From Microbacterium proteolyticum (lineage in GTDB: Bacteria > Actinomycetota > Actinomycetes > Actinomycetales > Microbacteriaceae): 64,000 nt of DNA. Of the stretch, positions 10,948-22,091 are shown one piece after another (within the stretch, counting starts at the first letter, position 1; each line of letters begins with the position of its first letter). The DNA is taken from the NCBI RefSeq assembly GCF_029639405.1, contig NZ_CP121274.1, positions 992,001 through 1,056,000 of the forward strand, given 5' to 3'. The notes beneath the pieces are model-generated. The model was not told the DNA's origin and ran no database searches. It saw only the letters and a program-made list of their open reading frames with translations. The translations under genes were made by a program, and so were the position numbers.

Positions 10948-12636
10948 ATGTACACCCCCGAACTCGCGCCGATCGGCGCCAGCATCGTTCTCTCGGCTCT
11001 CGTGGCGAGCCTCCCGTTCCTCACGGTGTTCCTCGCCCTCGGCGTGCTGCGGTGGAAGGCGCACTGGGCCGGCCTGTCCGGCCTCGGCGTCGCGCTGCTG
11101 GTGGCGGTGTTCGGTTTCCGGATGCCGGTCGACCTCGCCGCGCTCTCCGCGACGCAGGGCTTCGTCTTCGGCCTCTTCCCGATCATGTGGATCGTGCTCA
11201 ACGCCATCTGGCTGTACGAGCTCACGGTGCGCAGCGGCCGGTTCGAGGATCTCCGCCTGGTCATCAACGCCCTCAGCGACGACCCCCGCATCCAGGCGAT
11301 CATCATCGCGTTCGGCTTCGGCGGACTCCTGGAGGCGCTCGCCGGCTTCGGCGCACCGGTCGCCATCACGGGCGTCATGCTCATGGCGGTGGGCTTCACC
11401 CCGATGCGCGCGGCCGTCATCGTGCTGCTGGCCAACACCGCCCCGGTGGCGTTCGGCGCCGTCGGCACCCCGATCGTCACCGCGGGGAGCCTCACCGGAA
11501 TCGACTACCGCGAGATCGGCGCGTACGTCGGCCACCAGACCCCGCTCGTGGCGCTGTTCGTGCCCTTCATCCTCGTGCTGCTGGCCGACGGCTGGCGGGG
11601 GCTCAAGGAGACCTGGCCCGCCGCCCTCACGTTCGGTGCGATCTTCGCCGTCGCCCAGTGGGTCAGCGCCACCTGGATCTCGGTCGAGCTGACCGACATC
11701 GTGGCATCCCTCGCCGGAATCGCCGCCGCCGTCGTGCTGCTGCGCTTCTGGCAGCCCCGCGGCACCGCGGCCGCCCGCGAGCGCCTGCTCAAAGAGCGCG
11801 CGACGAGCCTCGTCGGAGCGAGCGTCCCCGGCTCGGGCGGAGGGGCCGGGACGACGGATGCCGAGACCCCGGCCGCGCGTCCGCGGCTCACGCCCCGCAC
11901 GGTGTTCCTGGCGCTGTTCCCCTACCTGCTGGTGATCGTCGTGTTCTCGCTGGCGAAGCTGTGGACGCCCGTGAAGACGTTCCTCGCCTCGACCGACGTC
12001 AAGATCCCGTGGCCCGGCCTGGACGGCAACATCCTGACCGCGAGCGGCAAGGCCGCCGGCTCCACCGTCTACACGTTCGCGTGGCTGTCGTCCGCCGGAA
12101 GCCTGCTGATCCTGTGCGGCATCGTCGTCGCGCTCGTCTACCGCCTGCCGCTGCGGGAGGCGGGCCGGGCCTGGATCCAGACCCTCGTGAAGCTCCGCTT
12201 CTCGCTGCTGACCGTCGGCTCGGTGCTCGCGCTCGCCTACGTCATGAACATGTCGGGCATGACGCTGACGATCGGCGCCTGGATCGCCGGCACGGGCGCG
12301 CTCTTCGCCTTCCTCTCCCCGATCCTCGGCTGGTTCGGCACCGCCGTGACCGGCTCCGACACGAGCGCCAACGCCCTGTTCGCCACCCTGCAGCAGAGCG
12401 CCGCCCTGCAGGCCGGTATCGACCCGACGCTGCTGGTCGCCGCGAACACCTCCGGCGGCGTCATCGGCAAGATGATCAGCCCGCAGAACCTCGCCATCGC
12501 CGCGACCGCCGTCGGCCTCGTGGGTCAGGAGTCCACGATCCTGCGCAAGGTCATCTGGTGGAGCGTCGGCATGCTCGTCGTGATGTGCCTGCTCGTGGGA
12601 CTGCAGTCGTCGGTCCTGTCCTGGATGCTCCCGTAA
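10948..12636 (+). CDS. lldP: L-lactate permease
   Basis: An integral membrane importer of L-lactate, 562 residues, usual for the LctP/LldP family. About 12 or more hydrophobic segments are visible. The family-typical loop GFGGLLEALAGFGAPVAITG lies near residue 130, and VIGKMISPQNLAIAA near the C-terminus. The ATG at 10948 follows a strong GAAGGAAGG. It is the first gene of an operon with lldD 27 bp downstream and is probably controlled by the divergent FadR-type regulator. Confidence 0.93.
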   Translation: MYTPELAPIGASIVLSALVASLPFLTVFLALGVLRWKAHWAGLSGLGVALLVAVFGFRMPVDLAALSATQGFVFGLFPIMWIVLNAIWLYELTVRSGRFEDLRLVINALSDDPRIQAIIIAFGFGGLLEALAGFGAPVAITGVMLMAVGFTPMRAAVIVLLANTAPVAFGAVGTPIVTAGSLTGIDYREIGAYVGHQTPLVALFVPFILVLLADGWRGLKETWPAALTFGAIFAVAQWVSATWISVELTDIVASLAGIAAAVVLLRFWQPRGTAAARERLLKERATSLVGASVPGSGGGAGTTDAETPAARPRLTPRTVFLALFPYLLVIVVFSLAKLWTPVKTFLASTDVKIPWPGLDGNILTASGKAAGSTVYTFAWLSSAGSLLILCGIVVALVYRLPLREAGRAWIQTLVKLRFSLLTVGSVLALAYVMNMSGMTLTIGAWIAGTGALFAFLSPILGWFGTAVTGSDTSANALFATLQQSAALQAGIDPTLLVAANTSGGVIGKMISPQNLAIAATAVGLVGQESTILRKVIWWSVGMLVVMCLLVGLQSSVLSWMLP

Positions 12637-12663
12637 CCTCCTCCCCCTCTCGAAAGGCACGCC

Positions 12664-13917
12664 ATGTCCGCCGTGACACGCCAGTTCCCCAACCCGGTCG
12701 AGCTGCTCGAGCTGATGCAGTTCAAGCGCCCCGACTTCAACGGACGCCGCCGCCGACTGAACTCCGCCCTGACGATCGCCGACCTCCGCGACATCGCGAA
12801 GCGTCGCACGCCGGCCGCCGCGTTCGACTACACCGACGGCGCCGCGGACAGCGAAGAGGGCCTCGCCCGCGCCCGCCAGGCCTTCGCCGACGTGGAGTTC
12901 CACCCGTCGATCCTGCGCGACGTGTCGCACGTCGACACGAGCTGCCAGATCTTCGGCGGCTCGTCGGCCCTGCCGTTCGGAATCGCCCCGACCGGGTTCA
13001 CGCGCCTCATGCAGACCGAGGGCGAGATCGCCGGCGCCGGCGCAGCGGGAGCCGCCGGCATCCCGTTCACCCTCTCCACGCTGGGCACGAGCTCGATCGA
13101 GTCGGTCAAGGCGGCCAACCCGCACGGACGCAACTGGTTCCAGCTGTACGTGATGAAGCAGCGCGAGATCTCGTACGCGCTGGTCGAGCGCGCCGCGGCA
13201 GCGGGCTTCGACACGCTGTTCTTCACCGTCGACACCCCCGTCGCCGGCGCCCGTCTGCGCGACAAGCGCAACGGCTTCTCGATCCCGCCGCAGCTGAGCG
13301 TGTCGACGATCATCGACGCACTCCCCCGCCCCTGGTGGTGGTGGGACTTCCTCACCACGCCCAAGCTCGAGTTCGCCTCGCTCAGCGCCACCGGCGGCAC
13401 CGTCGGCGAGCTGCTGAACTCCGCCATGGACCCCTCGATCTCGTTCGACGACCTCGCCGAGATCCGGGCGCTGTGGCCCGGCAAGCTCGTCATCAAGGGC
13501 GTGCAGAACGTCGAGGACTCCCGGCGCCTCGCCGACCTGGGCGTGGACGGCATCGTCCTGTCCAACCACGGCGGACGCCAGCTCGACCGCGCCCCCGTGC
13601 CGTTCCACCTGCTGCCCGACGTGGTGCGCGAGGTCGGCGCCGACACCGAGATCGCGATCGACACCGGCATCATGAACGGCGCCGACATCGTGGCATCCAT
13701 CGCCCAGGGAGCGAAGTTCACCCTGATCGGCCGCGCGTACCTGTACGGGTTGATGGCCGGGGGCCGCGAGGGCGTCGACCGAGCGATCCAGATCCTCGCC
13801 GACCAGGTCGTCCGCACGATGCAACTGCTGCAGGTGACCTCGCTCGCCGAGCTCACGCCCGCGCACGTGACGCAGCTCGAGCGCCTCGTCCCGCGCCGGG
13901 TGGGCGCGCGGGTCTGA
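12664..13917 (+). CDS. lldD: FMN-dependent L-lactate dehydrogenase (LldD2-like)
   Basis: Oxidises L-lactate to pyruvate at the membrane with FMN as cofactor. The 417 residues match the mycobacterial LldD2 subgroup closely in pattern: [22 protein letters not shown], then [11 protein letters not shown], then the active-site segment [20 protein letters not shown] with catalytic His302. It is coupled with the permease upstream. Pyruvate produced here could feed PEP synthase. A block of six 8 bp repeats and a long palindromic element follow the stop. Confidence 0.93.
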   Translation: MSAVTRQFPNPVELLELMQFKRPDFNGRRRRLNSALTIADLRDIAKRRTPAAAFDYTDGAADSEEGLARARQAFADVEFHPSILRDVSHVDTSCQIFGGSSALPFGIAPTGFTRLMQTEGEIAGAGAAGAAGIPFTLSTLGTSSIESVKAANPHGRNWFQLYVMKQREISYALVERAAAAGFDTLFFTVDTPVAGARLRDKRNGFSIPPQLSVSTIIDALPRPWWWWDFLTTPKLEFASLSATGGTVGELLNSAMDPSISFDDLAEIRALWPGKLVIKGVQNVEDSRRLADLGVDGIVLSNHGGRQLDRAPVPFHLLPDVVREVGADTEIAIDTGIMNGADIVASIAQGAKFTLIGRAYLYGLMAGGREGVDRAIQILADQVVRTMQLLQVTSLAELTPAHVTQLERLVPRRVGARV

Positions 13918-13924
13918 TCCCCGC

Positions 13925-13972
13925 GCCCCGGCGCCCCGTCGCCCCGTCGCCCCGGCGCCCCGGCGCCCCGTC
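13925..13972. repeat. Tandem array of six 8 bp units
   Basis: Six consecutive copies of GCCCCGKC begin 8 bp after the lldD stop and run into the palindromic element that follows. Only the seventh base of the unit varies (G or T). Confidence 0.6.
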
Positions 13973-14030
13973 GAGTGTCCAAGACACGCCGTACCGCACG
14001 CCCCGCCGACGGCGTGTCTTGGACACTCGA
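13971..14030. repeat. Family I palindromic element, copy 1
   Basis: A 21 bp perfect stem begins TCGAGTGTCCAAGACACGCC and encloses an 18 bp loop. The arm contains GTGTCCAAGACAC, which is itself palindromic (GTGTC-CAA-GACAC). It lies 3' of lldD and ends 30 bp before the Nudix start. It may end lactate operon transcription, although no T tract follows. Seven more copies of this family occur up to 22 kb. Confidence 0.8.
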
Positions 14031-14060
14031 CCGCTCGCGAGCCGGTGCTACCGTGCGGGG

Positions 14061-14468
14061 GTGACTCCGGATGCCACGACCCCACGCCTCATCCACGTCT
14101 CGGCCGCGGTCATCACCGACGACGACGGGCGTCTGCTGCTCGTCCGCAAGGCCGGGACGACCGCGTTCATGCAGCCCGGCGGCAAGCCGGAGCCGGGCGA
14201 GACGCCCGCCGAGACCCTCGCGCGCGAGCTCGCGGAGGAGGTCGGGCTGCGGGTCGAGCCGGACACCCTCGAGCCGCTCGGCTCCTTCACCGCGACGGCG
14301 GCGAACGAACCCGGCTTCGCGGTGGTCGCCGACGTGTTCCGCGTCGACATCGGCGACCAGCAGCCGATCCCGGATGCCGAGATCGCCGAGCTCCGCTGGG
14401 TCACCGCCGCGACGGCATCCGGTCTGGAGATCGCCCCGCTCGCGCGGGAGTACTTCCTTCCGGCGTGA
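14061..14468 (+). CDS. Nudix hydrolase
   Basis: A nucleotide diphosphate hydrolase of about 135 residues. The Nudix box is complete (GGKPEPGETPAETLARELAE, followed by EVG), with the catalytic glutamates in RELAEEVG. The fold starts at LIHVSAAVITDDDGRLLLVRK. The GTG at 14061 has only a weak GCGGGG directly before it, so the message may be leaderless. The substrate cannot be told from sequence. It is convergent with the TetR gene at 14591. Confidence 0.85.
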   Translation: MTPDATTPRLIHVSAAVITDDDGRLLLVRKAGTTAFMQPGGKPEPGETPAETLARELAEEVGLRVEPDTLEPLGSFTATAANEPGFAVVADVFRVDIGDQQPIPDAEIAELRWVTAATASGLEIAPLAREYFLPA

Positions 14469-14501
14469 GCCCGCGCGCGGGAGGCGAGGCGCGCGCGAGC
14501 G

Positions 14502-14567
14502 CACACGATCGGGTCGAGCGCACATGAACGGGACGTCCGGAACGTGTGCGCTCGACCGGATCGTGTG
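14502..14567. repeat. Family V hairpin element
   Basis: A long inverted repeat has arms of about 28 bp and few mismatches. Each arm holds the words CACACGATC and GAGCGCACA. On the left side GAGCGCACAC recurs in direct orientation after 19 bp (14497 and 14516). It fills the gap between the convergent Nudix and TetR genes and could terminate both. Confidence 0.65.
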
Positions 14568-14590
14568 ATCTGGCGTCGGGCGGGCGTCCG

Positions 14591-15163
14591 TCAGGGGCCG
14601 GTGAGGGCGCGCAGCGCCATGCCGGCGAGGATGTCGGACGCATCCGCGGCCACCGCGCTGTGCGGCGTCGAGTTGAGCAGCCCGAAGGTTCCGAGAAGAC
14701 GGGTCTGACGCTCGGCGGCGTCGAGCTCGGGGCGAACGGATGCCAGCACGACGTCCCACTCCTGCACGTACTGACGCTGCAAGCTCCGCACCGTGTGGTT
14801 GACGTCGCTCGGCAGCTGCGCCAGCTCGCGATCCTGGATGCGGATGACGTCGGGGTCCGCCGTGGCGAAGTCGAGGTGGAACCGCACCAGACGCCGGAGC
14901 AGCTCGGCCGGCGCTCCGGGCTCGGCGACGAGCTCGCGGCATCCCTCCAGCAGCCTCCGGCTGGCGTCGATCAGCACCTCCGCGAGGAGAGCCTCCTTGC
15001 TCGGGAAGTAGTTGTACAGCGCCGGACCGCTCATACCGACGGCGTCGCCCAGCTCGACGGTCGACACCGCGGCGAACCCGCGCTCGGCGAACAGTTGCGC
15101 GGCCGAGCGCATCAGCGAGGCGCGGCGGTTGGCCTTCTGCGTCGCCCTCCAGGTCGCGGTCAC
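14591..15163 (-). CDS. TetR family regulator of the acyl-CoA carboxylase operon
   Basis: A repressor of about 190 residues. The GTG at 15163 follows GAGAGGAG at 7 nt. The N-terminal helix-turn-helix is clear (AAQLFAERGFAAVSTVELGD, then GMSGPALYNYFPSKEALL). The C-terminal ligand domain is unassigned. It is the last gene of the carboxylase operon, 5 bp after the CitE-like gene. Two TTACYG-NN-CGGTAA palindromes before the first gene are its likely operators, so it would repress its own operon until an acyl-CoA binds. The ligand is an inference. Confidence 0.85.
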   Translation of the reverse strand: MTATWRATQKANRRASLMRSAAQLFAERGFAAVSTVELGDAVGMSGPALYNYFPSKEALLAEVLIDASRRLLEGCRELVAEPGAPAELLRRLVRFHLDFATADPDVIRIQDRELAQLPSDVNHTVRSLQRQYVQEWDVVLASVRPELDAAERQTRLLGTFGLLNSTPHSAVAADASDILAGMALRALTGP

Positions 15164-15167
15164 GGCG

Positions 15168-15974
15168 TCACTCCTCTCGCGGATCCGCTCCGCGCAGCAT
15201 CTCACGCGCCTGCCGGAGGACGGGCTCGTCGATCATCCGTCCGCGGAATCGGAACACCCCCGGCTGCCCCTGCGCCTCTTCCAGGACCGCCCGCGCCCAC
15301 TCCCGCTCCTCGTCGGTGCTCGCATAAGCGGCCCGGATGACGCCGACCTGGCTCGGGTGGATGCACGCCGTCGCGGTGAAACCCGAAGCCGCGGCATCCT
15401 CGCACTCCGCGCGGAGCCCCTCGACGTCGGCGATGTCCAGGTGCACGGCGTCGATCGCGGCGCGGCCGAAGGCGTGCGCGGCGAGCAGCACCGACGAGCG
15501 CGCGGCCCGCGCCACATCGCGGTACCGCCCGTCGGCGAAGCGGCTGGAGCGCCCGTTCATGCTCGCGATCAGGTCTTCGGCGCCCCACATGAGGGCGACG
15601 GTCGCGGGGTGCGCCGCGATCTCGGCGGCGTGCATGATACCCCGAGCGGTCTCGCACAGCGCGACGACCTCGAACGCCGCCGTCGCCTCGACGTCGGCGG
15701 CCGACTCCGCCTTGGCGAGCATCACGCGGGTGTACCCGGCCGCGCGCGCGGCCGCGAGATCGAGCGCATGCGCCCCCGTGGCCGCGGGGTTCACCCGCAC
15801 GATCGTGCGCGCCGGGTCGAGGGGCGTCGCGGCGAGCGCCTCGCGCGCCCGGGCCTTGTCGGCCGGTGCGACGGCATCCTCCAGATCGAGGATCACGGTG
15901 TCGGCGGCGGCCGCCGCCTTCGCGTACCGGTCGGGGCGATCGGCGGGGCAGAAGAGCAGCGCGGGGCCGTTCAT
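15168..15974 (-). CDS. CitE-like CoA-ester lyase (HpcH/HpaI superfamily)
   Basis: A TIM-barrel lyase of 268 residues that cleaves or forms malyl-, citramalyl- or HMG-type CoA esters using Mg. The family residues are present: ILDLEDAV (metal-binding), RVNPA, ALCETARGIMHA, MWGAEDLIASM and the C-terminal CIHPSQVGVIRAAY. The ATG at 15974 follows GAAAGGT. In mycobacteria a similar CitE gene sits with the 3-methylcrotonyl-CoA carboxylase genes, and the same linkage here points to leucine breakdown. The precise reaction is not fixed by sequence. Confidence 0.85.
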   Translation of the reverse strand: MNGPALLFCPADRPDRYAKAAAAADTVILDLEDAVAPADKARAREALAATPLDPARTIVRVNPAATGAHALDLAAARAAGYTRVMLAKAESAADVEATAAFEVVALCETARGIMHAAEIAAHPATVALMWGAEDLIASMNGRSSRFADGRYRDVARAARSSVLLAAHAFGRAAIDAVHLDIADVEGLRAECEDAAASGFTATACIHPSQVGVIRAAYASTDEEREWARAVLEEAQGQPGVFRFRGRMIDEPVLRQAREMLRGADPREE

Positions 15975-16025
15975 GCGGGCACCTTTCGGTTCGTGTCGTC
16001 TCGGGGTCGTCGTGTCGGCGGGTTC

Positions 16026-16078
16026 AGTGTCCAAGACACGCGGATGGGTCGCGTCGGCATCCGCGTGTCTTGGACACT
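16026..16078. repeat. Family I palindromic element, copy 2
   Basis: A perfect 21 bp stem begins AGTGTCCAAGACACGCGGAT and has an 11 bp loop. It lies between the biotin carboxylase stop (16085) and the CitE-like start (15974), within one transcription direction. It could therefore lower expression of the downstream genes or protect the upstream message. Confidence 0.8.
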
Positions 16079-16084
16079 CAACGC

Positions 16085-18172
<2,088 letters not shown>

Positions 18173-18177
18173 GCGGA

Positions 18178-19728
18178 TCACATCCGGAAGACGCCGTAGC
18201 CCGGCGCGTCGAGGGGGGTGCGCGCGACGACGTCGAGCGCGAGGGCGAGCACGTCGCGGGTCTGGCTCGGCTCGATGATGCCGTCGTCCCAGAGCCGCGC
18301 GGTGGAGTAGTAGGGGCTCCCCTGCTCCTCGTACTGCGCGCGGATCGGTGCCTCGAACGCGGCCTGGTCGTCGGTCGACCATTCCCCGCCGCCCGCCTCG
18401 ATCTGATCGCGCCGGACGGTGGAGAGGACGGATGCCGCCTGCGGACCGCCCATCACCGAAACGCGGGCGCCGGGCCACAGCCACAGGAATCGCGGTGAAT
18501 ACGCGCGGCCGCACATCGAGTAGGTGCCCGCGCCGAACGATCCGCCGACGACGACGGTGAGCTTCGGCACCGAGGCGCAGGCGACCGCGTTGACCATCTT
18601 GGCGCCGTGCTTCGCGATGCCGCCGGACTCGTACTCGCGCCCGACCATGAACCCGGTGATGTTCTGCAGGAACACCAGCGGGATGCCGCGCTGGTCGCAC
18701 AGTTCGATGAAGTGGGCGCCCTTGAGCGCTGACTCGCCGAAGAGCACGCCGTTGTTGGCGATCACTCCGACCCGGTGCCCCTCGATGCGGGCGAAGGCGG
18801 TGACGAGGGTCTCGCCGTACTCGCGTTTGAACTCGTGGATGCTGTCCGCGTCCACGATCCGGGCGAGGATCTCCCGCGCGTCGTACGGGGCGGTCAGCTC
18901 GACCGGCACCACGTCCTCGAGCTCGCTCGCGGGGCGTTCCGGCGCGCGGGCCGGCTCGACCGCGAGGGGCTCCGGCGGGCGCAGCGTCGCCACGATGTCG
19001 CGGACGATCTGGAGCGCATGCGCGTCGTTCTCCGCGAGGTGGTCGGTGACTCCCGAGACGCGGGTGTGGACGGCTCCGCCGCCGAGGTCTTCCGCGCTGA
19101 CGATCTCGCCGGTCGCCGCCTTCACGAGCGGCGGCCCGCCGAGGAAGATCGTGCCCTGGTTCCGGACGATGACCGTCTCGTCGCTCATGGCCGGCACGTA
19201 CGCCCCACCCGCCGTGGACGAGCCGAGCACCGCGGCGATCTGCGGGATGCCGTCGCGCGACATCCGCGCCTGGTTGTAGAAGATGCGGCCGAAGTGGTCG
19301 CGGTCGGGGAACACCTCGTCCTGCATCGGCAGGAACGCCCCGCCCGAGTCGACGAGGTACACGCACGGGAGGCGGTTCTCGGCGGCGATCTCCTGCGCCC
19401 GGAGGTGCTTCTTCACCGTGATCGGGTAGTACGTGCCGCCCTTGACCGTGGCGTCGTTGGCGACGACCATGACGTGCCGCCCGTGCACGAGGCCGATCCC
19501 GGCCACCACTCCCCCCGCCGGGCAGTCGCCGTCGTACATGTCGAACGCCGCGAGCGGCGCGACCTCGAGGAAGGGGCTCCCCCGATCGAGCAGCGCGTCG
19601 ATGCGGTCGCGGGCGAGCATCTTGCCCCGCGCGGTGTGCCGCTCGCGCGCTCTCTCGGGCCCGCCTCTCGCGATGTCTTCGCGCCGCTCGCGCAGTTGCT
19701 CGACGAGCGCGCGGTAGTCCTGCGCCAT
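18178..19728 (-). CDS. accD1: Acyl-CoA carboxylase beta subunit, methylcrotonyl type
   Basis: A carboxyltransferase of 516 residues that moves CO2 from biotin to an acyl-CoA. The N-terminal half has the methylcrotonyl-CoA carboxylase pattern [20 protein letters not shown] and [13 protein letters not shown]. The C-terminal half has the oxyanion-hole glycines in [20 protein letters not shown]. The ATG at 19728 follows GGAGGGT. It is the first gene of a minus-strand operon: beta, alpha, CitE-like lyase, TetR. Isovaleryl-CoA dehydrogenase and hydratase genes, usual in leucine clusters, are absent here. The substrate is inferred. Confidence 0.9.
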   Translation of the reverse strand: MAQDYRALVEQLRERREDIARGGPERARERHTARGKMLARDRIDALLDRGSPFLEVAPLAAFDMYDGDCPAGGVVAGIGLVHGRHVMVVANDATVKGGTYYPITVKKHLRAQEIAAENRLPCVYLVDSGGAFLPMQDEVFPDRDHFGRIFYNQARMSRDGIPQIAAVLGSSTAGGAYVPAMSDETVIVRNQGTIFLGGPPLVKAATGEIVSAEDLGGGAVHTRVSGVTDHLAENDAHALQIVRDIVATLRPPEPLAVEPARAPERPASELEDVVPVELTAPYDAREILARIVDADSIHEFKREYGETLVTAFARIEGHRVGVIANNGVLFGESALKGAHFIELCDQRGIPLVFLQNITGFMVGREYESGGIAKHGAKMVNAVACASVPKLTVVVGGSFGAGTYSMCGRAYSPRFLWLWPGARVSVMGGPQAASVLSTVRRDQIEAGGGEWSTDDQAAFEAPIRAQYEEQGSPYYSTARLWDDGIIEPSQTRDVLALALDVVARTPLDAPGYGVFRM

Positions 19729-19745
19729 GACGACCCTCCATTGGG

Positions 19746-19785
19746 TTACCGACCGGTAATCGGGCTTCAGGTTACTGCTCGGTAA
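19746..19785. promoter_or_regulatory. Two TetR-type operators before the carboxylase operon
   Basis: TTACCG-AC-CGGTAA (19746-19759) is perfect and TTACTG-CT-CGGTAA (19772-19785) has one mismatch. Their centres are 26 bp apart, and the nearer site is 18 bp upstream of the carboxylase start. They are the likely binding sites for the TetR protein encoded at the end of the operon. Confidence 0.7.
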
Positions 19786-19895
19786 CCGAGTTGTCGAGGG
19801 CGCGGGGGCGGGGGGGTCGCCGCGGGGCGGGTGGCGTCGGGGCGCGCGGCTCGCCGAGGCGCGCGTCGCCGCCGCGCGGGGCGCCCAGGCGGTTG

Positions 19896-20340
19896 AGTGT
19901 CCAAGACACGCCGCATCGCCGACCCCGCCAACGGCGCGTCCTGGACACTGGGCCGCAGGTCGCGCGCGCGGCCCCGCCGGGCAGACGCCTTGCCGACCAC
20001 TTGGGTGTCCAAGACACGCGGACGGGATGCCACGGCATCCGCGTGTCCTGGACACCCAACGTCAGCGCACCCCCGGCGCGGCGCCCCGCGAGCGTCCACG
20101 ACACGCCGCATCGCCGACCCCGCCAACGGCGCGTCCTGGACACTGGGCCGTGGGGCGCCGCCGAGCGGATCGCCGAGGCGCGGGTCACCGCCGCGGTTCA
20201 GTGTCCAAGACACGCGGACGGGATGCCACGGCATCCGCGTGTCCTGGACACCCAACGTCAGCGCACACCCGGCGCCACGCCCCGCGAGCGTCCAAGACAC
20301 GCCGCATCGCCGACCCCGCCAACGGCGTGTCCTGGACACT
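19896..20340. repeat. Cluster of five family I palindromic elements
   Basis: Elements lie at 19896-19949, 20003-20057, 20091-20144, 20200-20253 and 20287-20340. They alternate between subtype A (loop-side CGCCGCATCGCC) and subtype B (loop-side CGCGGACGGGATGCCAC). The unit B-spacer-A is duplicated (20003-20144 and 20200-20340), including a shared spacer that begins AACGTCAGCGCAC. The cluster fills the 646 bp between the carboxylase promoter and the end of the dehydrogenase gene. No coding sequence is supported here. Confidence 0.85.
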
Positions 20341-20374
20341 CAGCCGAGGCGCAGGCGCGACCCGCGCCGCGGCG

Positions 20375-21862
20375 TCACCACGAGCTCTTGCGGTAGTCCT
20401 TCAGGAAAATGCCGAAGAGGTCTTCGCCGGCCTCGCCGCGCACGATTGGGTCGTACACGCGGGCGGCGCCGTCGACGAGGTCGAGCGGGGCGTGGAAGCC
20501 CTCCTCGGCGAGGCGCACCTTGGTGAAGTGCGGCCGTTCGTCGGTGATCCAGCCGGTGTCGACGGCGGTCATCAGGATGCCGTCGGACTCGAACATCTCG
20601 CGGGCGCTGGTGCGCGTGAGCATGTTCAGCGCGGCCTTGGCCATGTTGGTGTGCGGGTGACCGGGACCCTTGTATCCGCGGCCGAACACGCCCTCCATCG
20701 CCGAGACGTTGACGATGTACTTCCGCTGCGCCGTCGACGCCGCCATCGCGGGACGCAGGCGGCTCACGAGCAGGAACGGCGCCGTCATGTTCGCGAGCTG
20801 CACCTCGAGCATCTCGAGGGGCTCCACCTGGTCGACGTGCTGCGTCCAGCTGTTGATGCGGTCCTCGTCGGGAACGAGGCCGCCCGCGTCGATCGCGGTG
20901 CCCGCGGCCAGACGCTCGAGCGACGACGACCCCGCGGCCATCGCCTCGGCGGTGAGCTCGTCGGCCGTGCGCGCGGCCGACGCGAGGATCGGGTGCGCCG
21001 ACACCGACTGCGCCAGCGCGAGCGGGTGCGCGTCGTTGGTGTGGCCGAAGGTGAGCAGCTCGGGCAGCGGTCCGTCCGGGAGCGGTGCGAGTTCGGCATC
21101 CACCAGGGGTTTGTACGCACCCGGCGAGCGCCGCACGGTCTGCGCGGCGTTGTTGATGAGGATGTCGAGCGGACCCGCGGATGCCACCGACTCGGCGAGT
21201 CCGATCACCTGGGCCGGGTCGCGCAGGTCGATGCCGACGATCTTGAGGCGGTGCAGCCAGTCCACACTGTCGGGGAGCGACGAGAAGCGTCGCACCGCAT
21301 CGCGCGGGAAGCGCGTCGTGATGGTCGTGTGGGCGCCGTCGCGCAGCAGGCGCAGCGCGATGTACATGCCGATCTTCGCGCGGCCACCGGTGAGGAGCGC
21401 GCGTTTGCCGGTGAGGTCGGTGCGGGCGTCGCGCTTGGCGTGGCTCATCGCCGCGCAGTCGGGGCAGAGCTGGTGGTAGAACGCGTCGACGAGCGTGTAC
21501 AGCTCTTTGCAGATGTAGCAGTTGCGGGGCTTGATCAGCTCGCCGGCGTAGGGCGTTTCGACGCGGGTCGCGAGGGGGATGCCGCGCGTCTCGTCGTCGA
21601 TGCGGTCGGCCGCGCCGGTGGCGGTGGCGGCGACGACGGCCTTGTCGGCGTCGGCGATGCGCTGGCGCTTCTCTTTGCGGGACTGCCGCTTGACGTCCTT
21701 GTAGAGCTTGCCGGTCTGGCGACGCAGCGCGATGTACGCCGGATCTTCGGGGTCGAGAGCGGCAGCGGCATCGAGCACGCGCAGGGCGATCTCGAGCTCA
21801 TGAGGATCGATGGATGCCACGCGGCCGGCCTCGCGATCGGGTGTCGGGAGTGTTTCGGGCAC
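20375..21862 (-). CDS. Short-chain dehydrogenase with N-terminal zinc-finger region
   Basis: About 495 residues, much longer than a classical short-chain dehydrogenase. A helical basic region (KLYKDVKRQSRKEKRQRI) precedes a four-cysteine motif (NCYICKELY and LCPDCAAM, CxxC plus CxxC) that should bind zinc. The Rossmann dehydrogenase part starts at LTGKRALLTGGRAKIGMYIA with the NNAAQ motif. The usual catalytic YxxxK appears as TNMAK, so the tyrosine is missing at its expected place. Start codon candidates are GTG 21862 and GTG 21820. The role is unknown, and a nucleic-acid or protein-binding function of the zinc region is possible. Confidence 0.75.
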   Translation of the reverse strand: MPETLPTPDREAGRVASIDPHELEIALRVLDAAAALDPEDPAYIALRRQTGKLYKDVKRQSRKEKRQRIADADKAVVAATATGAADRIDDETRGIPLATRVETPYAGELIKPRNCYICKELYTLVDAFYHQLCPDCAAMSHAKRDARTDLTGKRALLTGGRAKIGMYIALRLLRDGAHTTITTRFPRDAVRRFSSLPDSVDWLHRLKIVGIDLRDPAQVIGLAESVASAGPLDILINNAAQTVRRSPGAYKPLVDAELAPLPDGPLPELLTFGHTNDAHPLALAQSVSAHPILASAARTADELTAEAMAAGSSSLERLAAGTAIDAGGLVPDEDRINSWTQHVDQVEPLEMLEVQLANMTAPFLLVSRLRPAMAASTAQRKYIVNVSAMEGVFGRGYKGPGHPHTNMAKAALNMLTRTSAREMFESDGILMTAVDTGWITDERPHFTKVRLAEEGFHAPLDLVDGAARVYDPIVRGEAGEDLFGIFLKDYRKSSW

Positions 21863-21918
21863 GGAAGAGTGTACCGAGGCGCGGCTGGGAGGCGTCCCGG
21901 GCGCCCGAGCCGCGCTGC

Positions 21919-21966
21919 GCACCTGCACCCGCACCTGCACCCGCACCCGCACCCGCACCCGCACCC
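21919..21966. repeat. Hexanucleotide simple repeat (GCACCY x8)
   Basis: Eight copies of GCACCC or GCACCT lie 57 bp upstream of the dehydrogenase start. On the coding strand the array could be read as a Val-Arg repeat if translation began at GTG 21964. Such arrays change length easily, so this one could alter promoter spacing or the N-terminus. Confidence 0.75.
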
Positions 21967-21973
21967 GATTTCG

Positions 21974-22023
21974 GTGTCAAGACACGCGGACGGTAGCGCG
22001 CGGCATCCGCGTGTCTTGGACAC
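21974..22023. repeat. Family I palindromic element, last copy
   Basis: The element has the subtype B arm with one base deleted on the left side (GTGTC-AAGACACGCGGA) and an intact right arm (CGCGTGTCTTGGACAC). It is located 3' of the small membrane gene at 22092 and next to the hexanucleotide array. Confidence 0.75.
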
Positions 22024-22091
22024 TCAACCCTGCCAGCGCGGCGTCGGCGACCGTCGGGGCGCGTGCCTTCAGCGCGGTGCCGGCGCCGTCG

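Noticed and set aside
10876..14085. Very long antisense frame across the lactate genes
   Set aside because: It covers three real genes and intergenic repeats on the other strand. Its composition is that of a shadow frame.
11052..14468. Apparent 1138-residue plus-strand protein ending in a Nudix domain
   Set aside because: Only the last 135 residues look like protein. The rest is an out-of-frame reading of lldP and lldD joined to the true Nudix gene.
19896..20340. CRISPR array
   Set aside because: Repeats alternate in subtype, are internally palindromic over their whole length, and spacers share sequence. No cas gene is near.
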